40,799 nt of DNA from Candidatus Mailhella merdavium (GCA_019119045.1 DWXS01000068.1:1-40799), one strand, 5' to 3'. Positions 32,761 through 40,799 are shown, counted from the first letter of the stretch. Made by a program: numbers and translations. The notes: generated by a model from the sequence alone, not told the origin.

Positions 32761-34164
32761 CTAAAAACGATACCTGAAGGCCATATTGAGACGGTGCCGC
32801 GTATATGCGCAGGTCCAGATATTGGAATCGCGCTTTGTGTATACATACTGGAGTGTCGGCGTGATGCCGTATTTCTCGAAAGAGCTGGAGGACAGGGAGG
32901 CGAAGAACTGCCAGGTTCTGTCTTTGCGCTGGAGGCTGTCGATGCGGTAATCCCTTGTAATGTACCACTGGGAGCCGTGGTACGTTGAAGGAGAAAAGCT
33001 CAGCTCCCCGAAGAAAGAGAGGCCGAAGGGCAGGATTCGGTAAAGACCGAGAGCATAACGCCATGTGGTGCTGCTCTGGGCGTCGCTGCGGGTATTGTCT
33101 TCCTGACAGGCAAGCCCTGCCTGAACAAAGGTTCGGTCGTTGAGGACATAGCGGGCCTGCGTGGAGACGGCGAATATGTTGCCCCGCAGAAAGCTGTCGA
33201 CATAGCTGTCGGCGTAGCGTATGGCCGACCAGGAAAGTTCTCCGCTCAGGATGAAACGTTGCCATGACCACTGGGCGTCAAGGCGCAGTCCGTATTCTTC
33301 GCTGTACTGTCTGCCCGCATACCAGCGTTTGCGGAAGGTAGGCTGGAGGCTCAGTTCCCCCTGTTCAAAGGTACGGCGCGGGCCGCTGGCAAGGAAAAGC
33401 TGATAGTCGTCAAAAGATCCCTGCTCATATTCAAGGGCCTGAACGCTGATACTGTTGCGCAGGCCGAAATCCCGGCTGAAGCGCAGATACTGGTCGAAAC
33501 TGCCGCCCGCGCTCAGGCCCATGCCGCCTTTTTCTCCGTCCAGAGGTCGGCAGAGCAACATTCCGCCGAAGGCAATACACTCCTCTTCGCCGCCGGAGGC
33601 CTGATTGATGTTGGAGTCGGGAACCAGCGACAGATCGAGGGAAACGCTCCAGTCCTTCATGCGTCTGATCCGGGTGAGGAAAAGATCCACCTTTTCCTGA
33701 ACCTCCGGCGGGAGGCCGCTTCCCTTGAGCAGTTCAAACTGCAGCCGGGCGTCCTCATAATCTCCGTTCAGAAAGTAGGCCCGCGCCAGTTCCAGGCGCA
33801 CTCGCGCCAGATCCGGATTCATGCGCAGGATGTCCTGAAAGAGGAGAGCGGCATCCCGGAAACTTCCTTCCAGCATGAATATGCCCGCCAGTTGAAAAGC
33901 AGCTTCAATCCGGTATTCCCGCACCCGGCCGCGCCGCATCAGTTCCCGGTACAGGGTGACGGCTTCATCCCTGCGACCCTGCCCCGCAAGGATACGGGCC
34001 AGAATCAGGACTTCCCGTTCTGTGAGCTTCCGCTCTCCGGCGGACGCATACGCGCCCGCCGGAGCAGCATCCCCCATCTCCGTCCCTGTGGCTGCGGAAA
34101 CGGGCGCGGGCAGTGCGGCAAGAAGCAGGAAAAGAAGGAATACAGCGGGCCGGGGGAGGAACAT
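32761..34164 (-). CDS. Slam-type outer-membrane translocon for surface lipoproteins (T11SS)
   Basis: This 467-residue protein has a signal peptide (about 1-24), a helical tetratricopeptide-repeat domain (about 45-165; DAALLFQDILRMNPDLARVR, then ARAYFLNGDYEDARLQFELL), and a C-terminal barrel (about 175-467; DUF560/PF04575) ending in aromatic FRYRF. This is the layout of the Neisseria Slam proteins, which move specific lipoproteins across the outer membrane to the surface (type XI secretion). It starts two bases after the stop of a lipoprotein whose C-terminus looks like a Slam substrate, and the pair form one operon. The family call is firm; the pairing is inferred from the order. Confidence 0.88.
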   Translation of the reverse strand: MFLPRPAVFLLFLLLAALPAPVSAATGTEMGDAAPAGAYASAGERKLTEREVLILARILAGQGRRDEAVTLYRELMRRGRVREYRIEAAFQLAGIFMLEGSFRDAALLFQDILRMNPDLARVRLELARAYFLNGDYEDARLQFELLKGSGLPPEVQEKVDLFLTRIRRMKDWSVSLDLSLVPDSNINQASGGEEECIAFGGMLLCRPLDGEKGGMGLSAGGSFDQYLRFSRDFGLRNSISVQALEYEQGSFDDYQLFLASGPRRTFEQGELSLQPTFRKRWYAGRQYSEEYGLRLDAQWSWQRFILSGELSWSAIRYADSYVDSFLRGNIFAVSTQARYVLNDRTFVQAGLACQEDNTRSDAQSSTTWRYALGLYRILPFGLSFFGELSFSPSTYHGSQWYITRDYRIDSLQRKDRTWQFFASLSSSSFEKYGITPTLQYVYTKRDSNIWTCAYTRHRLNMAFRYRF

Positions 34165-34166
34165 GT

Positions 34167-35306
34167 CTATTTCTTCACGCCGAAGGAGCCGCCAAATATA
34201 AACTGATCGTTGGTGCTCGGATTGCTTGCGTCGATATTAAAGCGTCCTGATGCTTCGCTGGCGCTGCCGTTGCCGTAAAAGTCTCCTTTCAGGTATGTCT
34301 CGTCTTCGTTGAACATGGGGCCGGACATGGGATCGGGGAAATTGATTTCAGTTGTGTTGCCGTTATTCGTGATGGAAGGTGTACCGACATTGTTGAATGT
34401 GTTGCCTGTTATATCGAATGTAAAGCCGATGTTGTAGAAGTTCGGGAAGTTCAGGGCCAGATTGCCGCCCGTGCCCATAGAATTAATCGTCAGTGTGGCG
34501 TCTCCCCTTAGGTCAAGTATTTCAATGGGGTTTTCGATCGAGGTTCCGCTGTATTGCGCTGCCATGGCCATGGCCTTGCCCGTGAAGCGCGTATCTTTGT
34601 CGGGGATTGCAGCGTGTGCGGGATCTCCGCCGCTGACCGGGTAGAAGTCCGTGTACTGAAAAGGATTTTTTTCAGTAAAGGTTGTTGACTGCCCGTTCCA
34701 CACGAAGGTTCCGACATAGCCTGCTTTTATACCCCACATGCCGAAAGATGCATAATCCAACACCAGATCACCCTTCTTCGGTATACTCAGCTTTACAAAC
34801 TCCTCTCCGCCAAGCGCGGTTCCGGTGAAATAAACGTCGGGTTGACCGGAAGTGCCGTGCAAGGGCCCCCAGTTTTCATTCTCGAATGTTTTACCCCGTG
34901 GGTCTTCGCCCAAAAAACTGGTCGTCGCCTCAGTCATAATGTCGGTGTCGATGACCTCTTTATAGACGGGAAGAGCGGCAGGATGATACTTGTTGAGGAG
35001 GTTTTGATTTCCGTAAATTTCTATGTTTCCTGTGGAATCGTTGTATTTGATGGTCAGATTTTCGCCATTGAGATTGTAGTTCTTGAGTGCGTCTTCCAGA
35101 TTGTCGTTGCCTGGGAGATTAGCGTAGTATTCCGCCAGATAGCCCTGCTGGGGCATACCGCCGGTGATCTCTGCGGCGGAGATGGTCGGGCGAGGAGCCA
35201 GAGGCGTTGCGCCTCCTCCGTCTCCCCCGCCGCCGACGCAGGCTGTCAAGGAGATAAGGCCGCTCATGACGGCGAACAGCATGAATGTTTGCGACATTCT
35301 GTTCAT
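34167..35306 (-). CDS. Surface lipoprotein with a TbpB-like C-terminal barrel, probable Slam substrate
   Basis: This 379-residue lipoprotein has the lipobox SLTAC with Cys23, followed by a Gly-rich tether (GGGGDGGG). The body is rich in Asn, Gly, Thr and aromatic residues, as in secreted beta proteins. The C-terminal 130 residues alternate strands and turns and end EASGRFNID and FIFGGSFGVKK, resembling the eight-stranded barrels of transferrin-binding protein B and other Slam substrates. I do not recognise the ligand, and no transferrin-type receptor is nearby. AGGGAGGA precedes the ATG, and a TATACT box (about 35326-35331) lies upstream. It is probably exposed at the cell surface by the next gene. 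Confidence 0.78.
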   Translation of the reverse strand: MNRMSQTFMLFAVMSGLISLTACVGGGGDGGGATPLAPRPTISAAEITGGMPQQGYLAEYYANLPGNDNLEDALKNYNLNGENLTIKYNDSTGNIEIYGNQNLLNKYHPAALPVYKEVIDTDIMTEATTSFLGEDPRGKTFENENWGPLHGTSGQPDVYFTGTALGGEEFVKLSIPKKGDLVLDYASFGMWGIKAGYVGTFVWNGQSTTFTEKNPFQYTDFYPVSGGDPAHAAIPDKDTRFTGKAMAMAAQYSGTSIENPIEILDLRGDATLTINSMGTGGNLALNFPNFYNIGFTFDITGNTFNNVGTPSITNNGNTTEINFPDPMSGPMFNEDETYLKGDFYGNGSASEASGRFNIDASNPSTNDQFIFGGSFGVKK

Positions 35307-35477
35307 GGAATAGTCCTCCCTGTGAAAAGTAAGTATACCAGTATATTATGGAAAAAATGCACCATTCCGTTCCGTTGGGCGGTCTCCGGATGCCGGGAGG
35401 GAGTGTTGTCCGTTTTTCACGGGATAAGTTCTCCGCCTCCGGGCACGGCATGGCCTGTCAGGGGGAAAGAGTGTCTT

Positions 35478-36217
35478 TCAGTGGTTGTGTGAGGCATCCG
35501 GCTCTGAAGCGGCGGTATGGCTGCCTGTCTGAACGCAATCGGGAGGCGGTACGTTGCGCCGCGTATGATAACGGGCATAAAAGGCCGATACTTCAAGCCA
35601 TTGTGACCGGACTTCTTCAATACTGTACGCTCGTGCGGAAGGATGCCGTGTTCCCCAGAACAACAGGTCGGGATATCCTGCGTATCTGCAGATATTCAGC
35701 CTCTTGTCGATCTATTCACGGCCTTTCTGAGGAAGATCACGCTGCCACAGTTCCTTTCCCCAGACGATGACAATATCCGGCGCGAGACATTCGAGCGTTT
35801 CAAAAAGAGCCTGCTGCGACTCGCATCTCAGAGCGTCCGTGAGCCGACGTCCGTCTCCGGGGCCTGTGCCGACGTGCTTCTGAAAAAACTCGTGGAAAGC
35901 CAGACAGCTCCACAGGTAATCCGTCTGTCCGTATCCTTTTCCGCCAAGTACGGCCGCCATTATTCTGAAGCACCGTACATACGGAGGCGTCCGGCCTGTA
36001 TCCGCAAGGGTATTGAGATAGTCGTCCTCAATCAGTTCCCTGATACGTTCTGTGCCTGATCCCATTTCCGGATGCTCTCTTCATCAGCTCCCGCCGCATA
36101 TACCGAATGTCCGAGGACGAGCAGACGAGGTTCGGCCGCGTCATAGTCACTGCCGATGTAAGGAAGGAAATGAAGATGTTTCGCCCTGCGGAGACATGCT
36201 TCCTTTGGCCCGTTCAT
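35478..36217 (-). pseudogene. Decayed UDG-like (uracil-DNA glycosylase fold) hypothetical gene
   Basis: Three minus-strand pieces make one protein of about 245 residues. The first (36217 to about 36060) has HFLPYIGSDYD and LLVLGHSVY. A one-base frameshift near 36060 leads to the second (to 35712), with RELIEDDYLNTLAD and PDIVIVWGKELWQ. An in-frame TAG at 35712-35714 then separates the third, with DLLFWGTRHPSARAYSIEEV. The order (LLVLGxS, VIVWGKxLW, xHPSxxxFS-like) is that of a widespread uncharacterised family distantly like uracil-DNA glycosylases. With two independent lesions the gene should be inactive unless either is a sequencing error. It is divergent from the XRE regulator gene. Confidence 0.7.
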
Positions 36218-36301
36218 AAAAAATCCTTTCCGTCAGTTTCATTCTCTGTCTTGATCTTGGGGGCTGACCCCGATGGGTTATGCGCTTTCTGTTTTTCACA
36301 C

Positions 36302-36369
36302 TGATAGGTTGTATTCATATGAGTGTCAATACCTATAGATGGTTTTATTGCGTGATATCTTACCTATCA
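36302..36369 (+). promoter_or_regulatory. Repeated ACCTATCA boxes, candidate operator
   Basis: TGATAGGT (36302-36309), ACCTATAG (36331-36338) and ACCTATCA (36362-36369) lie between the dead UDG-like gene and the XRE gene. The first and third are exact inverses of each other. Half-sites of this kind fit a repressor controlling its own gene; the binder is inferred. Confidence 0.4.
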
Positions 36370-36391
36370 TTCCCTCTCAGCAGAGGATGAC

Positions 36392-36724
36392 ATGGATAAA
36401 AATGCACTCGATTTCGCCAGAAAGCTGGGCAGGCGTGTCCGGGAACTGCGTGAACGAAAGGGCCTGACTCAGGACAGAGCGGCGGAACTTGCCGGTATCA
36501 CCGGGAAATACTGGGGAGAAGTGGAGCGGGGGAGCGTGGCCGTGTCCGCCGTGGTGCTGGATGGCATGACGTCCGCTCTCGGCGCATCCGTGGCCGACGC
36601 CATGGATATGGAACATTGCGCGGATCGTCAGGAACTTCTGGAACAGCTGGAATCATACCTGAAAAAGGCGGACGAGCGCACGCTGCGCCTGTATCTGCGG
36701 CTTCTGCGCAGCCTGCAGTGGTAG
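36392..36724 (+). CDS. XRE-family helix-turn-helix regulator
   Basis: This 110-residue protein has a Cro/C1-type HTH domain at about 10-66 (GRRVRELRERKGLTQDRAAE, then GITGKYWGEVERG) and a helical tail (about 75-110) likely used for dimerisation. AGAGGA lies four bases before the ATG. No toxin or phage gene is adjacent; the neighbour is a broken UDG-like gene on the other strand, and inverted ACCTATCA boxes upstream may be its operator. Confidence 0.85.
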   Translation: MDKNALDFARKLGRRVRELRERKGLTQDRAAELAGITGKYWGEVERGSVAVSAVVLDGMTSALGASVADAMDMEHCADRQELLEQLESYLKKADERTLRLYLRLLRSLQW

Positions 36725-37174
36725 CGTCATCCCCATGATCTTCATCAGGAGGCTTTCAATATACAGGAAATGTCTCCCCCCAGCCTCCCGTATGGCGTGC
36801 GGTGAAACGGGTACAGCGTTGGAGATGTGTCGTATGAGGGGGAGTCCTTTCGAGCCGGGCGGCGCGTGACGTCTTCGGACGAAGAGGAACGGGTCTTTTC
36901 TGGGCGTCTTCGCTGATTGCAGGGTACACGCACTCCGGGTCTGACGGAGCAAGACTACGCTGTAAGCTCAGAGCAGCCACGATGTACCTGCGGCGTAGCC
37001 AGGCGAGGGGCGGTTCGCAGAGCCGTGCCTGTAGTCCGTAGGGCGTATAGAGCGACGCAGGCTCCGGCGGAGGCGTGAACGCTGCGAGCTGGAACAGAGA
37101 GTCCCGGATTGCGGGTATGTTCAAAAGCAGAAGGCTCTAAAAGAGGAACAACGAGGGGCTTGCGGGGTTTCGCG
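36725..37174. other. Intergenic region with a dispersed repeat
   Basis: The 450 bases between the regulator gene and a converging exported-protein gene hold repeat copy D (about 36945-37140). Nothing else is supported. Confidence 0.5.
36945..37140 (+). repeat. Dispersed intergenic repeat, copy D
   Basis: The right half is clear: GCAGGCTCCGGCGGAGGCGT, then GAACGCTGCGAGCTGGAACA, ending GTATGTTCAAAAGCAG and GGCTCTA. The left end (TTTTGAACATGCTCC in other copies) is missing or diverged, so the left boundary is approximate. Confidence 0.65.
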
Positions 37175-37585
37175 TCATCGGGAGGGCGAGGCCTCGCTCC
37201 GGCACAGGCCGTCGGCGGGGCATTCGATTGAAATGAAATACACGTCCACCCCGGATTCCGAACATTCCTGAAAGGAGGCGTCATTAACAGTGATGGCGGT
37301 AAAGCTGTTTTTTCCGTCGCGGATGCGTACCTTATGTACCTGACGAAAAATGCTTCGATCGGAGGCTCCGGAGGCAAGCGCTTCAGAAGCCAGAAGCTCA
37401 ACGTCCACGCTGTCATAACCTCCCGCCCTCTCGCTGAGATGCAGATTTTTCAGCCTTGTTCCGACCGCGCTCGCAGCCCATCCGTCAGGGGCAGAGCAAT
37501 TCGGATATTGCTGTTCATGGGCAAGAGCCGCATGGCTGCAAACGATGCAGATAAAGCAGAGCAGATATGGAATGATGTGCATCAT
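37175..37585 (-). CDS. Small exported protein, unknown
   Basis: This 136-residue protein begins with a signal peptide (about 1-22, HIIPYLLCFICIVCSHAALA) and has a short secreted body with several Cys (NCSAP, QECSES, ECPADGLC), suggesting disulfides. I recognise no family. The ATG at 37585 (followed by a second ATG) is chosen for its signal peptide and AGGGGGAA upstream; an in-frame start 19 codons earlier would put a charged segment in front of the signal. It is alone on this strand. Confidence 0.65.
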   Translation of the reverse strand: MMHIIPYLLCFICIVCSHAALAHEQQYPNCSAPDGWAASAVGTRLKNLHLSERAGGYDSVDVELLASEALASGASDRSIFRQVHKVRIRDGKNSFTAITVNDASFQECSESGVDVYFISIECPADGLCRSEASPSR

Positions 37586-38022
37586 TTCCCCCTGTGGGCT
37601 TCTCTTTCTCGAAACGACGGATATACGCAAGTCGGCGTTCATTTACCTGCCTTAAGATGGGGCGATGCCGGTGAAAAGATCCTGGCGTATCCTATTCATC
37701 TCATGGCATTTTTTATAAGAAAATGCCGAATGTCAATGTCGGCCGCCAATAAGCGCGGGAATCTTGGAAAAAGGACTCCGCATATGCGGAGTTGAAGGCT
37801 CATGAACAGGTAGACGGCTTCTGCCGTCAATGTGTCAGTGTAACAATAAAATGTTTCTGAAATTTCAAGGTATTAAGACATATTTTCCTACCCTTTGCAT
37901 TTCTCTTGTGTCTTGCTGGGAAGAGGTGTAAAGCAGCGAGGCCGTGCGCTGCGCGACGTATGGCGGCGGGCGTGTCAAGCAGCTTGAAATGTGGCTTTCT
38001 GCCGCATACGGGGAGGGGGATC
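37586..38022. other. Divergent intergenic region
   Basis: These 437 bases hold a perfect palindrome (37775-37792), a GACGGC-TTCT-GCCGTC hairpin (37813-37828) and the leader of the exporter gene. No coding region is supported. Confidence 0.5.
37768..37792 (-). terminator. Palindrome with a minus-strand T run
   Basis: ACTCCGCATATGCGGAGT at 37775-37792 is a perfect palindrome. On the minus strand it is followed by two C and five T (37772-37768). No minus-strand gene is seen upstream of it, so it may be a protein-binding palindrome or the end of a leader or small RNA. Confidence 0.35.
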
Positions 38023-38919
38023 ATGCCTTTTTCAAACATTCAGACCAGAGCCACATTGTTCGGGTTGACAGCTCCCATCTGCTGGGGGATGACCGTGGGG
38101 CTGATCCGCAGTATTACGGAGTCCTTCGGGCTGGCCGCCGGGTTGACGCTTTTATACGGCACGACCATTGTTTTTCTGTTCTTTCTGTTGGGCAGGCCGC
38201 GTCTTTCGGCTTTTCCCCGCAAGTATCTTTTTTTCGGCCTTCCCCTGGCGAATCTGTGTTCCATCTGTTTCTGCCTGTCCATGTATCTTTCCGACGGCGG
38301 GCAGCAGACAGTGGAAGTCGGCATGATCAACTATACCTGGCCCTGTCTGGTGGTGCTTTTTGCCATTCTGTTCAATGGGCAGAAAGCGCGCTGGTGGATC
38401 GTGCCCGGTGTCATCATCAGCTTTGCGGGAATCATGCTTGTGCTGGGAGGGGAACAAGGTATCGATCTTCAAGGAATATGGCAGCATATGCAGGGCAACC
38501 CCTGGAGCTATCTGCTCGCCTTCTGCGGAGCCGTGGCCTGGGCAGCCTATTCCAATCTGACCCGCGCCTGGTCGAATGGGCAGAATCCCACGCTTATTGT
38601 CTTTGCGCTGGATTTTCTGATTTTTGCCTCATTGTGGATTGCCGGATACGGTGATCTTTCTCACGCCACGTTCATGGGCTGGATCAGCGTCGCCGTCGGC
38701 GCCGTGGCTATGGGCGGCTCCTATGCCGCCTGGAGCTACGGAGTGACAAAGGGTAATATCACCATTCTGGCCGTGGCGTCCTATTTCACGCCTGTGCTTT
38801 CCTGTCTTTTTGCCACGGTGTGGATAGGGGCCAGCCTGGACGCATCGTTCTGGAAAGGCGTGGCCGTGGTGGTGCTGGGCTCGCTCATGTGCTGGGGCTC
38901 CACGTATTTTCGGCGTTAG
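38023..38919 (+). CDS. yddG: YddG-like aromatic amino acid exporter (DMT superfamily)
   Basis: This 298-residue protein has ten hydrophobic segments in two EamA halves and is collinear with E. coli YddG, which exports aromatic amino acids and related compounds. Shared blocks include GMTVGLIR, VEVGMINYTWPCLVVLFAIL, FNGQKARWWIVPG, VLGGEQGI, LAFCGAVAWAAY, and GNITILAVASYFTPVLSCL near the end. GGGGAGGGGG lies just before the ATG at 38023; the frame is open for 39 codons before it without membrane character. The gene stands alone between gaps of about 400 bases. Confidence 0.9.
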   Translation: MPFSNIQTRATLFGLTAPICWGMTVGLIRSITESFGLAAGLTLLYGTTIVFLFFLLGRPRLSAFPRKYLFFGLPLANLCSICFCLSMYLSDGGQQTVEVGMINYTWPCLVVLFAILFNGQKARWWIVPGVIISFAGIMLVLGGEQGIDLQGIWQHMQGNPWSYLLAFCGAVAWAAYSNLTRAWSNGQNPTLIVFALDFLIFASLWIAGYGDLSHATFMGWISVAVGAVAMGGSYAAWSYGVTKGNITILAVASYFTPVLSCLFATVWIGASLDASFWKGVAVVVLGSLMCWGSTYFRR

Positions 38920-39317
38920 AGCCTTTGCCGAAAGTCGGAGCGAGGGGAGCTGCGCAGTCTTCAGACGTATTGGAACGTAAACTCCGGACAGCGTGTGCCG
39001 GGGCGGGTGGAAGCCCCTCCTTGTATGAGCTGCTCGTACTGACCTGCCCTTTCAAAGAGGAAAAGGTGTCGGCTATGCGGCACAATTCCGGGAATTGCGT
39101 CGGAGTCGTTTCCTGTGCATGTAGAAACATGCCGCGCCGCACGAGGATTCAGGATTGAGGGTAAAAGCGGGGGAGCGTGTGCCGTATGTCTGCTCCGGGC
39201 CTGTTCATGTTGCGTTACCCCTGCGCAGTGTCCAGAGGAAGACACAACGCCAGGCGGTTGGTAAATTCTACGGGAATTTTTGTGTGAACAGGCCCGTGAG
39301 CGTTCCGGATAGTCCGT
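38920..39317. other. Intergenic region with inverted repeats
   Basis: The 398 bases between converging genes contain a 7-bp palindromic site (CAATTCC-G-GGAATTG, 39082-39096) and a perfect 11-bp inverted repeat spaced by 77 bases (39197-39295). No gene or obvious terminator is seen. Confidence 0.5.
39197..39295. repeat. Widely spaced 11-bp inverted repeat
   Basis: GGGCCTGTTCA at 39197-39207 and TGAACAGGCCC at 39285-39295 are exact inverses of each other, 77 bases apart. They could be the ends of a small element, or a long-range stem. Confidence 0.55.
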
Positions 39318-39896
39318 TCAGTCCAGACGTTCCAGCGGTGTGAAGCTCCCGTCCGGATTGGGGCGGAACACGAAATGTTCCTTCAGATAGATGATGTCGG
39401 AACGGTGTACCGACTGCAGTTCTGCCAGAATGGCGGCTTTGGCCACCACATTGGCGCCGGCGGCTTTGGCAAGGTTTTCAATGGCTTCAATGGATTCGCC
39501 CGTAGCGATGACATCGTCAATCAGGGCGACGCGTTTTCCCTTGAGTCGTTCCGCATCGCAGCCGTCGAGCCAGAGTGTCTGTTCCTTTTGCGTCGTCACA
39601 GAATGCACGACGTGGGAAATGGCATTCTGCATGTAAGGTTTACGGCTTTTGCGGGCTACGACAAAATACTTCATGCCCATAAGGCGGCTGAGTTCATAGG
39701 TCAGACATATGCCCTTGGCTTCGGCCGTCATGAGTATATCCACCGGAGGCAGACGTTTCATGAGTTCCGGTGCGACGGTCTGGATCAGCTCCGTGTCCGA
39801 AAGAACGACAAAACTGGCCAGAGCCAGATTTTCCCCTGTTTTGACAAAGGGCAACTTCCGTTTTAGGCCCATGATTTCAAAGTCGAAAAACTGCAC
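39318..39896 (-). CDS. Purine-type phosphoribosyltransferase
   Basis: This 192-residue type I phosphoribosyltransferase joins a base to PRPP in nucleotide salvage. The PRPP-binding motif VALIDDVIATGES is at 123-135, and RKSRKPYM (82-89) lies in the flexible-loop region as in xanthine and adenine phosphoribosyltransferases. The base specificity cannot be settled. The start is a GTG at 39896 with GAGGAGG five bases upstream, which decides it. It follows the AbgT-like gene by 37 bases, and the two are probably cotranscribed. Confidence 0.85.
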   Translation of the reverse strand: MQFFDFEIMGLKRKLPFVKTGENLALASFVVLSDTELIQTVAPELMKRLPPVDILMTAEAKGICLTYELSRLMGMKYFVVARKSRKPYMQNAISHVVHSVTTQKEQTLWLDGCDAERLKGKRVALIDDVIATGESIEAIENLAKAAGANVVAKAAILAELQSVHRSDIIYLKEHFVFRPNPDGSFTPLERLD

Positions 39897-39933
39897 GGCA
39901 GCCTCCTCTGATAGGTGTTAATGTCATATCGCT

Positions 39934-40799
39934 CTAAAGATAGATGGGCGCCCCGGGGCCGAGCGGCAGCCCCAGTTCCATCCAGATGATGAGGAACAGC
40001 CCCCAGGTGAACAGAATGCCCAGCGCAAAAGGCAGCATCAGGGAAATGATGGTGCCGAGTCCCACATTTTTCGCGTATTTCTGCGCTACGCCGATAATGA
40101 AGGCCATGAAGGGTTCAAGCGGAGAAATGGCGTTGGTGGAGGAATCCGCGATGCGGTAGGCGGCCTGAATGAAATAGGGAGAATATTGCATCTGCATGAG
40201 CATGGGCACGAATATGGGGGCGAGCAAGGCCCATTTTGCCATGGCGCTGCCGATGAAGAAGTTGATGCAGGCTGTAAGGAGAAGGAAGCAGACGATCAGC
40301 GGGATGCCGGAGAAGCCGGTATCCTTGAGGAAGGCCGCTCCTTTGATGGACAGGAACATGTCAAGGTGAGTATAGGCAAAGCAGGAAACGAACTGGCCTG
40401 CGGCAAAGCAGAGAACGATGAACGGGGCGAATTCCCGCATGGATTTGCCCATGAAGCGTACTACGTCCTTATCGCTGCGGATGAGTCCCGTGGCCACTCC
40501 ATAGGGCAGGGCCAGCGCGAGGAAGAAGCCGAACAGAATGGGCACAAGAGAATCCAGAAAGGGAGAGGGTACGATGGTGAAGTTTTTGGGATCGCGCAGA
40601 ATGCCGTGTTCCGGTACGATGGTGGTCAGGACGAGCAGCAGATAGACTATGCCTCCGATCAGAGCCCAGCGCAGGCCGCGCCGTTCCTGAGCGGTGAGGG
40701 ACATGTCTTCCGCTTCCAGCGCGCCGTCGTGCATGTCCATGCCGGCCAGCCGGGGTTCCAGAAATTTATCGGTGATGAGGACGATGAGTCCGGTGAGCA
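39934..40799 (-). CDS. AbgT-family transporter, C-terminal part (cut by the window edge)
   Basis: The frame is open to the right edge and shows about 288 residues of a protein usually about 510 long. It has several TM segments and the family's conserved patches (LITDKFLEPRL before the helices; SMREFAPFIVLCFAAGQF; FIGSAMAKWALLAPIFVPM; PLEPFMAFIIGVAQKY). AbgT proteins import p-aminobenzoyl-glutamate in E. coli, and others export sulfonamides by proton antiport. Which applies here cannot be told. The ATG at 40740 is internal and not a true start, because the upstream frame continues with family sequence. Confidence 0.88.
   Translation of the reverse strand, partial: LTGLIVLITDKFLEPRLAGMDMHDGALEAEDMSLTAQERRGLRWALIGGIVYLLLVLTTIVPEHGILRDPKNFTIVPSPFLDSLVPILFGFFLALALPYGVATGLIRSDKDVVRFMGKSMREFAPFIVLCFAAGQFVSCFAYTHLDMFLSIKGAAFLKDTGFSGIPLIVCFLLLTACINFFIGSAMAKWALLAPIFVPMLMQMQYSPYFIQAAYRIADSSTNAISPLEPFMAFIIGVAQKYAKNVGLGTIISLMLPFALGILFTWGLFLIIWMELGLPLGPGAPIYL

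Overview
This window looks like chromosomal DNA of a Gram-negative, GC-rich sulfidogenic deltaproteobacterium, most likely Desulfovibrionaceae (gut genera such as Bilophila, Mailhella or Desulfovibrio). The evidence is a relic of the Desulfovibrio-type outer-membrane porin, the skp-lpxD-fabZ-lpxA block of lipid A and envelope genes, a periplasmic arylsulfotransferase-like protein, and the protein families around them. The genus assignment is an inference; no rRNA or tRNA gene is visible to confirm it.

Layout. 1-137: the 3' end of an unidentified reading frame inside a strongly folded element that ends in a terminator. 159-1884 (minus): exported arylsulfotransferase-like beta-propeller and a small exported ComEA-like helix-hairpin-helix protein. 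2114-4429 (plus): OmpR-type response regulator and a sensor kinase whose phosphoacceptor His is Tyr. 4441-4877: C-terminal relic of a porin plus its terminator, then about 800 bases with no gene. 5692-6537: DUF3737 beta-helix protein. 6897-11352 (minus): skp, lpxD, fabZ, lpxA, a gap with a nested inverted repeat, and a family II pyrophosphatase. 11659-20625 (plus): a small zinc-ribbon protein, a 1950-residue bacterial alpha-2-macroglobulin with an intact thioester motif, and penicillin-binding protein 1C. 20804-21495: a conserved unknown protein and a short DarP/YjgA-like protein, overlapping by one base. 22062-24001 (minus): SpoU-type rRNA methyltransferase and a membrane metallophosphoesterase. 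24314-27182 (plus): MltD-type lytic transglycosylase lipoprotein and a Tim44-domain membrane protein. 27183-27735: an apparently gene-free stretch with two strong hairpins, the second a classic terminator. 27736-28512: PmtA-like methyltransferase. 28956-31875 (minus): a diguanylate-cyclase-like protein and a three-gene envelope set (membrane protein, lipoprotein, LprI-like protein). 32761-35306 (minus): a surface lipoprotein and its Slam outer-membrane translocon. 35478-36217 (minus): a decayed gene with one frameshift and one in-frame stop. 36392-36724: XRE-type regulator. 37175-37585 (minus): exported unknown. 38023-38919 (plus): YddG-like amino-acid exporter. 39318-40799 (minus): purine phosphoribosyltransferase and the 3' part of an AbgT-family transporter.

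The dominant theme is the cell envelope: lipid A synthesis and outer-membrane chaperoning (lpx/skp), peptidoglycan synthesis and repair (PbpC with alpha-2-macroglobulin, MltD), lipoprotein export to the surface (Slam pair), and several exported proteins of unknown role.

The items most worth follow-up are the Slam/substrate pair, a four-copy dispersed repeat of about 170-230 bp with imperfect inverted ends lying between genes, the His-less histidine kinase, two dead genes (porin, UDG-like), the nested 21-bp inverted repeat at 8155-8237, and a possible small-RNA locus at about 27240-27544.
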